DNA of 64,000 bases from Cinnamomum chago. Taxonomy: Eukaryota > Streptophyta > Magnoliopsida > Laurales > Lauraceae. Both the position numbers and the translations under genes were made by a program. Of this stretch, positions 59,080-64,000 are shown one piece after another. The notes beneath the pieces are model-generated. The model did not search any database, was not told where the DNA came from, and saw only the letters and a program-made list of their open reading frames with translations. Position 1 is the stretch's first letter. Each line of letters begins with the position of its first letter. The stretch covers positions 53,402,501 to 53,466,500 of the forward strand of contig CP142452.1 in assembly GCA_038049695.1 (NCBI GenBank), read 5' to 3'.

Positions 59080-60179
59080 TGGTATCAAAGCCTTGATATC
59101 TCGATCATTCAAGGCATCTTCCACGTCTGGATCATCCTAGATCATCCCAGATCATCTCCCATCCGGTGTGGCCCACCTGAGATCTTCTTCATCAACTCAG
59201 CGGAACCAGACCATGTTGGTCGACTGGAGTTGCCTGTCTTTATGGTGATTTTTCAGGAATTTATTTCCCATCAGAAGTAGGTTTTCCATCGCAATTTCTG
59301 GTTCGTCAGATTTCTCAATCTGATTTCATCTCGGCCGTCTAAAATCAAGGATCTTGGTTATTTTTGGCTGAATCTTCTTCCCTCACTTGCGAAACTATGC
59401 TGTGCCTTCATCCCCGACCTCTGATCAGTCCTATGATGATCTGGTGGGGCTTCCGTTTATGGAATCATACTGACAGAATGGTCGTCAGCCAGTTTTAGTG
59501 CAGATCTGTGCACTGTTTCGATTGCACCTTCTCTATTTGTGCATCTTCTTCATTATCAAACACATATTCTTCACTGGAAGACATTTTCTGCCACCTGATA
59601 GTCTATGATCATCCCTGATCATCTCCGATCAGCCGTGGCCCACCTGCGATCATCAACCTCATATCAGCAGAAGCAGCTCATCTTGGTCGCCTGGGTCTCT
59701 TCTTATTTCTGGACATTTTTTCAAGATTTATGGATCATCAGAGGTAGGCCTTCTACTATTTTTTGTGGAAATTCAATTTTATCAACTTGTTTTCATCTCA
59801 GCCGTCCAGAATTTTGGATTCCTGTTGGTTCTGTCTGGGACCACTTCCATTAGGTGCGAAAATAGTCCACCCTTCCATCCCCACCCTTTGATCTGGCCAT
59901 TGATCAGTTGCTGGGGAACACGTGGGAATCTACCCACTGAACGACAGGGACGACTTGCACTCTGTTGTGAGTTTTTCTGTTCTGGCTATTTTTTATGCTA
60001 CAGTACTGTGCTGTGTGATATCTGCACTGTGGTCGTGTTTCTGCTGCTGGAGAAAATTGCATTTTCTTCTCAATATAGCAACTGTGAGAATTTTTTTTCT
60101 GGTCCGGCTGTTCTCTGTTCTTGTTCATTCCGTTGTGAAGTTTTTTTCTCTCTGTCTGCTAATCATGGAAAAATCTGAC

Positions 60180-63100
60180 ATTAAAATGATTAGATTTGAT
60201 TGAAACAATTATACCTCCTGGGCCTTCCAATTTCAAATTTACTTCGAAGGCAAGGAACTCTGGTCATATATTGATGGATCTGAACTTATACCGGCAGAAG
60301 ATGACAAAAAGATTTTAGCTTGGAAAACTAAGGATGCTAAAATCAAAACCTGGTTGTTAGGCTCGGTTGAGCCCCATTTTATCCTCAACCTCCGACCTTG
60401 CAAAACTGCCAGGGAAATGTGGGATTATCTTAAGAAGATCTATCAACAAGGCAATGCTGCCCGTCAATTTCAATTGGAACTTGACATTTCTCAATTCACT
60501 CAAAGCACCCAGTCTATTCAGGAGTATTACAATGGTTTTCGACGACTGTGGTCAGAATATGATGAGATTAAGTTTGCCAAGGTGTCTGATGCACTCCTAC
60601 CTAAACTCCTTCCCTTACAACAAAGTAGCCATCGGGATCAATTTCTGATGAAACTTCGTCGGGAGTTTGAGACAGTTCGCTCTAACTTAATGAACAGGGC
60701 TTCTCTTCCCAGCTTGGATGACTGTCTTCAGGAGCTTCTGCGGGAAGAACAGCGTCTGGTCACGAAAACTACTCTGGAACAACAGGGTTCTACTGAGGCT
60801 CCGCTTGCCTATGTTGCTACCACCAGACCATCTCCCCGGGATATCAGTAAAGTTCACTGCCATAACTGCAAGAAATATGGTCACTATGCAAATCAATGCA
60901 AGGCAAAAATCTGCCGATATTGTAAGGCAACTGGTTATGTTATTGAAGAATGCCGGAAGAAGAATCGCAATTCTACTTCCCGCAATTATGTGCAGTCAGG
61001 CCCTGGTACTTCCACCGTGTCGTCAGCTCCCACTGCTTATACAATAACCACTCCACCATATGCATCATCTGACTTCAGTGGTTCTCTGCATTATGATTCA
61101 TCCCCACAGCCTGATTCCTCATCACAATCTACGTCTCCAGCTCCTCTCACCCTTGAGATGGTTAACCAAATGATCATCAATGCCTTGGCATCCATGAACA
61201 TCACAGGTACTGATTCCTCTCTTTCCAATACATGGTACTTAGATTCTGGTGCAAGTAACCATATGACCTCTTCACCCATAACATTACAGAATGTCGTTCC
61301 TTACACTGGTCATCTCACTGTTCAAGCTGCCAACGGAGATCATCTCCCTATCACCTCTGCTGGTGATACCCCTGGCCCCTTACCCTTAACCAATGTTTTA
61401 GTCTCTCCTCATCTTACTACCAATTTGGTTTCTGTGGGTCAACTTATTGAAAATAATTGCAATGTCTCCTTTTCTTCTTCTGGCTGTGTTGTGCAGGACC
61501 AGGAGTCGGGGGAAGTGATCGCGAGGGGCCCTAAGCGTGGCAAACTTTTTCCCTTACCAATGTCTTTCGTTATTGAGAATAAAACTTTACATCAGTTATT
61601 TTCTTTTTTTATTCAGAATAATTCTCGATTGTGGCATAATAGACTTGGTCATCCGAATGCTTCTACAATGTCTACTTTATTTCAATCTGGATTAATAAAT
61701 AAACCTGTTGACTCTGCTTCCTTTGAATGTGATACTTGTAAATTAGGAAAGAGTAAAACTTTACCTTTTCCACACTCCACCACAAGGAGCACTGCATGTT
61801 TTGACTTGATTCACAGTGATGTTTGGGGCATTGCTCCGACCCTTTCCCATAGTCATTTCAAGTACTTTGTAACATTCATTGAAGACTACAGCAGATTTAC
61901 TTGGATTTATTTATTACATTCGAAGTCTGATGTTCTTAATGCATTTAAATTTTTTGTTAACAATGTTGAAAACCAATTCTCTAAATGCATTAAAACTTTG
62001 CGCTTAGACTCAGGGGGGAGTATGTTTCCAAGGATTTTCAATCCTTTTTAAACAATAAAGGAATCATTTCTCAACGTACATGTCCGTATACTCCACAACA
62101 AAATGGAGTTACGGAACGGAAAAACAGGCATCTTCATGATGTAACTCGAACTCTTCTGATTGAATCATCCGTTCCCCCTCGTTTTTGGACTGAAGCTCTC
62201 ACCACGGCTGTCTATCTCATTAACCGCCTTCCATCACATATCATTGCTCATTTAACGCCTCATTTTAAATTGTTTGGTCATCATCCTGTGTTTGATCACC
62301 TACATACATTTGGTTGTGTTTGCTTCGTTCATCTACCTCCCACAGAGAGAACGAAACTAACAGCACAATCTCGCAAGTGTGCTATTTTGGGTTATGCCAC
62401 TAATCAAAAAGGTTTTGTTTGTTATGATCCCATTGGTCGTCGTATCAGGGTTTCTCGAAATGTTATTTTCTTTTAAAATCAATATTTCTTCCAAACTCAC
62501 ATAGATTGTCCTCACCCCTCTTCACCAGCTCTCTTACCAGGTTTTTCGGATCAAACCTCTGTTACTAGGTTTAATCCTGCTTTTGTATACCACCGACGGG
62601 ATAAACCTCCCATTGCAGATGGCCCTCCCCCTGATCCTCCACCGACAACTGGTTCCATGCCTACTCCTGTTTTACGTCGCTCCTCCAGAAATTCTAGACC
62701 GCCTGAGCGGTATGGCTTTACCCATACTTCTTTGATGACGACTCTCTCTTCTATCTCTATCCCAAGTTCTTATTTGCAGGCTGTCCAACAAGATTGCTGG
62801 AACCAGGCCATGAAGGAGGAATTAGATACATTGGCTCTGAATCACACATGGGATATTGTGGAGTGTCCTACGGCGGTTAAGCCCATTGGTTGCAAATGGA
62901 TCTACTCGATCAAACTTAAATCTGATGGGTCCTTGGATAGACACAAAGCTAGACATGTGGCACTTGGAAACAGACAGGAGTATGGCATTGACTACGACGA
63001 TACATTTGCACCTGTGGCAAAGATGACCTCTGTTCGGTTACTTCTCGCCATTGCTGCATCTCAGTCTTGGCCATTATACCAAATGGATGTCAAAAATGCA

Positions 63101-64000
63101 TTTCTCCATGGGGATTTGCACGAAGAAGTCTATATGCGTATACCACAAGGCGTCCCCTCTCCCTCTAAGAGGTCTGTCTGTCGGTTGCGAAAATCACTTT
63201 ATGGTCTAAAGCAAGCTCCTCGGGCATGGTTCGAAACATTCAGGGGTCGATTATGCGAAAGTGGGTTTATTCAGAGCCCTTATGATCCATCTCTCTTTCT
63301 ATGCCACACCTCTACAGGGGTTACTGTACTTCTGGTGTATGTTGACGATATTATTATCACTGGCACGGAGGATGGTATGATCAAATCTCTCCAAGCTTCT
63401 CTCCAGACTTACTTTCATATGAAAGATTTGGGTCCTTTGCATTATTTCTTGGGCTTAGAGGTGCATCAATCTCCCAAAGGTCTTTTTGTTAATCAACACA
63501 AATACACTTCAGACCTTATCGAGTTGGCTGACCTCCATGATTCTTCGCCTGTTGATACACTCGTCGAGGTAAATCTCAAGCTGAATAAAGCTGATGGAGA
63601 CCTTCTTCCTGATCCTCATACATACCGGCGCCTGATGGGCAGTCTTGTCTATCTCACCATCACTAGACCTGACATTTCCTATGATGTTAATCTTGTGAGC
63701 CAGTTCATGACCGCTCCTCGACACCTTCATTTGACAGTTGTGAAGCGCATTATCTGTTATCTGCTACGCATTGTCTCTCGTGGTTTATATTATCCAAAGG
63801 ATAATCCTCTTCATCTAACTGCTTATGCGGATGCTGACTGGGCAGGCTGTCAAGACAGGCGTCGTTCAACTACGGGTTGGTGCATGTACCTTGGCTATTC
63901 ACTCATTTCTTGGAAATGCAAGAAACAAGCACGTGTATCCAGATCTTCCACGAAAGCTGAATATAGGGGGATGTCTTCTGCTTGTTCTGAAGTCTTATGC
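60180..64000 (+). pseudogene. Copia-3 gag-pol coding region (fossil, partial)
   Basis: Remains in order: gag (FQFQIYFEGKELW, about 60.23 kb), CCHC knuckle (CHNCKKYGHYANQC, about 60.87 kb), protease ([14 protein letters not shown], about 61.24 kb), GAG-pre-integrase (LWHNRLGHPN, about 61.64 kb), integrase (YSRFTWIYLLHSKSD, about 61.9 kb; [17 protein letters not shown], about 62.36 kb), reverse transcriptase (MDVKNAFLHGDL, about 63.1 kb; [12 protein letters not shown], about 63.33 kb) and the start of RNase H (about 63.8 kb). The longest open stretch is 60354-62051. Confidence 0.92.

Larger units (their letters stand above)
58856..64000 (+). mobile_element. Ty1/copia LTR retrotransposon, cut by the window end (Copia-3)
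   Basis: The 5' LTR (58856-59079, 224 bp) begins TGTCAATCC. The primer site TGGTATCAAAGCC starts at 59080. A leader of about 1.1 kb, gag and most of pol follow, and the window ends inside RNase H. LTR and protein are of the same type as Copia-1: both LTRs start TGTCAATCC and share ATGTAATCAGGGATT. About four or five breaks are visible. Because the 3' LTR is outside, neither age nor target duplication can be judged. It borders the pararetrovirus piece directly and may be inserted in it. Confidence 0.92.

Overview
The window is nuclear DNA of a flowering plant. It holds plant-type Ty1/copia and Ty3/gypsy elements with tRNA-Met primer sites, plant L1 and RTE LINEs, PIF/Harbinger- and hAT-like MITEs, a Caulimoviridae fossil and frequent GTGGGCCCAC-type words. 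The very long introns suggest a woody or magnoliid-like genome, but that is a guess.

The main result is a host gene scattered through the repeats. Six short exons on the minus strand (46178-46249, 37639-37731, 16246-16398, 11917-12000, 11657-11800, 10343-10432) have GT-AG borders, are all in phase 0 and read without a stop as 212 consecutive codons of a CBF/Mak21 protein. This is the Noc1/MAK21/CEBPZ family (SLOW WALKER 2 in Arabidopsis), a nucleolar factor for 60S ribosome assembly. One intron is about 21.2 kb and one about 8.4 kb. The N-terminal exons should lie beyond the right edge and the C-terminal exons beyond the left edge, so essentially the whole window is intron of this one gene.

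Layout, left to right. 1-4.08 kb: unplaced intron with old repeats. 4.08-9.58 kb: a Tourist-like MITE split by a complete minus-strand copia element. 9.6-12.0 kb: the three leftmost host exons. 12.9-15.3 kb: 3' end of a Tekay/Del-like chromovirus with a 2.2-kb LTR. 16.2-16.4 kb: a host exon, followed by a SINE. 18.4-22.4 kb: an L1 LINE carrying a solo LTR. 23.2-24.7 kb: a PIF/Harbinger-like element abutted by an RTE fragment. 25.2-27.7 kb: a copia tail split by a Tekay-like solo LTR. 27.7-29.4 kb: a second L1 fragment and a tandem repeat of about 210 bp. 30.6-34.9 kb: a decayed copia element carrying a hAT-like MITE. 35.3-37.6 kb: a solo LTR, duplications and microsatellites, then a host exon. 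38.8-44.5 kb: an inverted-repeat element split by a complete plus-strand copia element. 46.2 kb: a host exon. 47.0-47.4 kb: the second hAT-like MITE copy. 47.8-58.85 kb: a mosaic of endogenous pararetrovirus pieces around a chromovirus remnant, itself split by a third Tekay-like solo LTR. 58.9 kb to the edge: a third copia element, cut by the window end.

Apart from the host gene nothing here looks like a working gene. The interest lies in how small exons survive in frame among nested insertions, in the inverted pararetrovirus repeat, and in the recurring Tekay-like LTRs, each with a splice-donor-like site.
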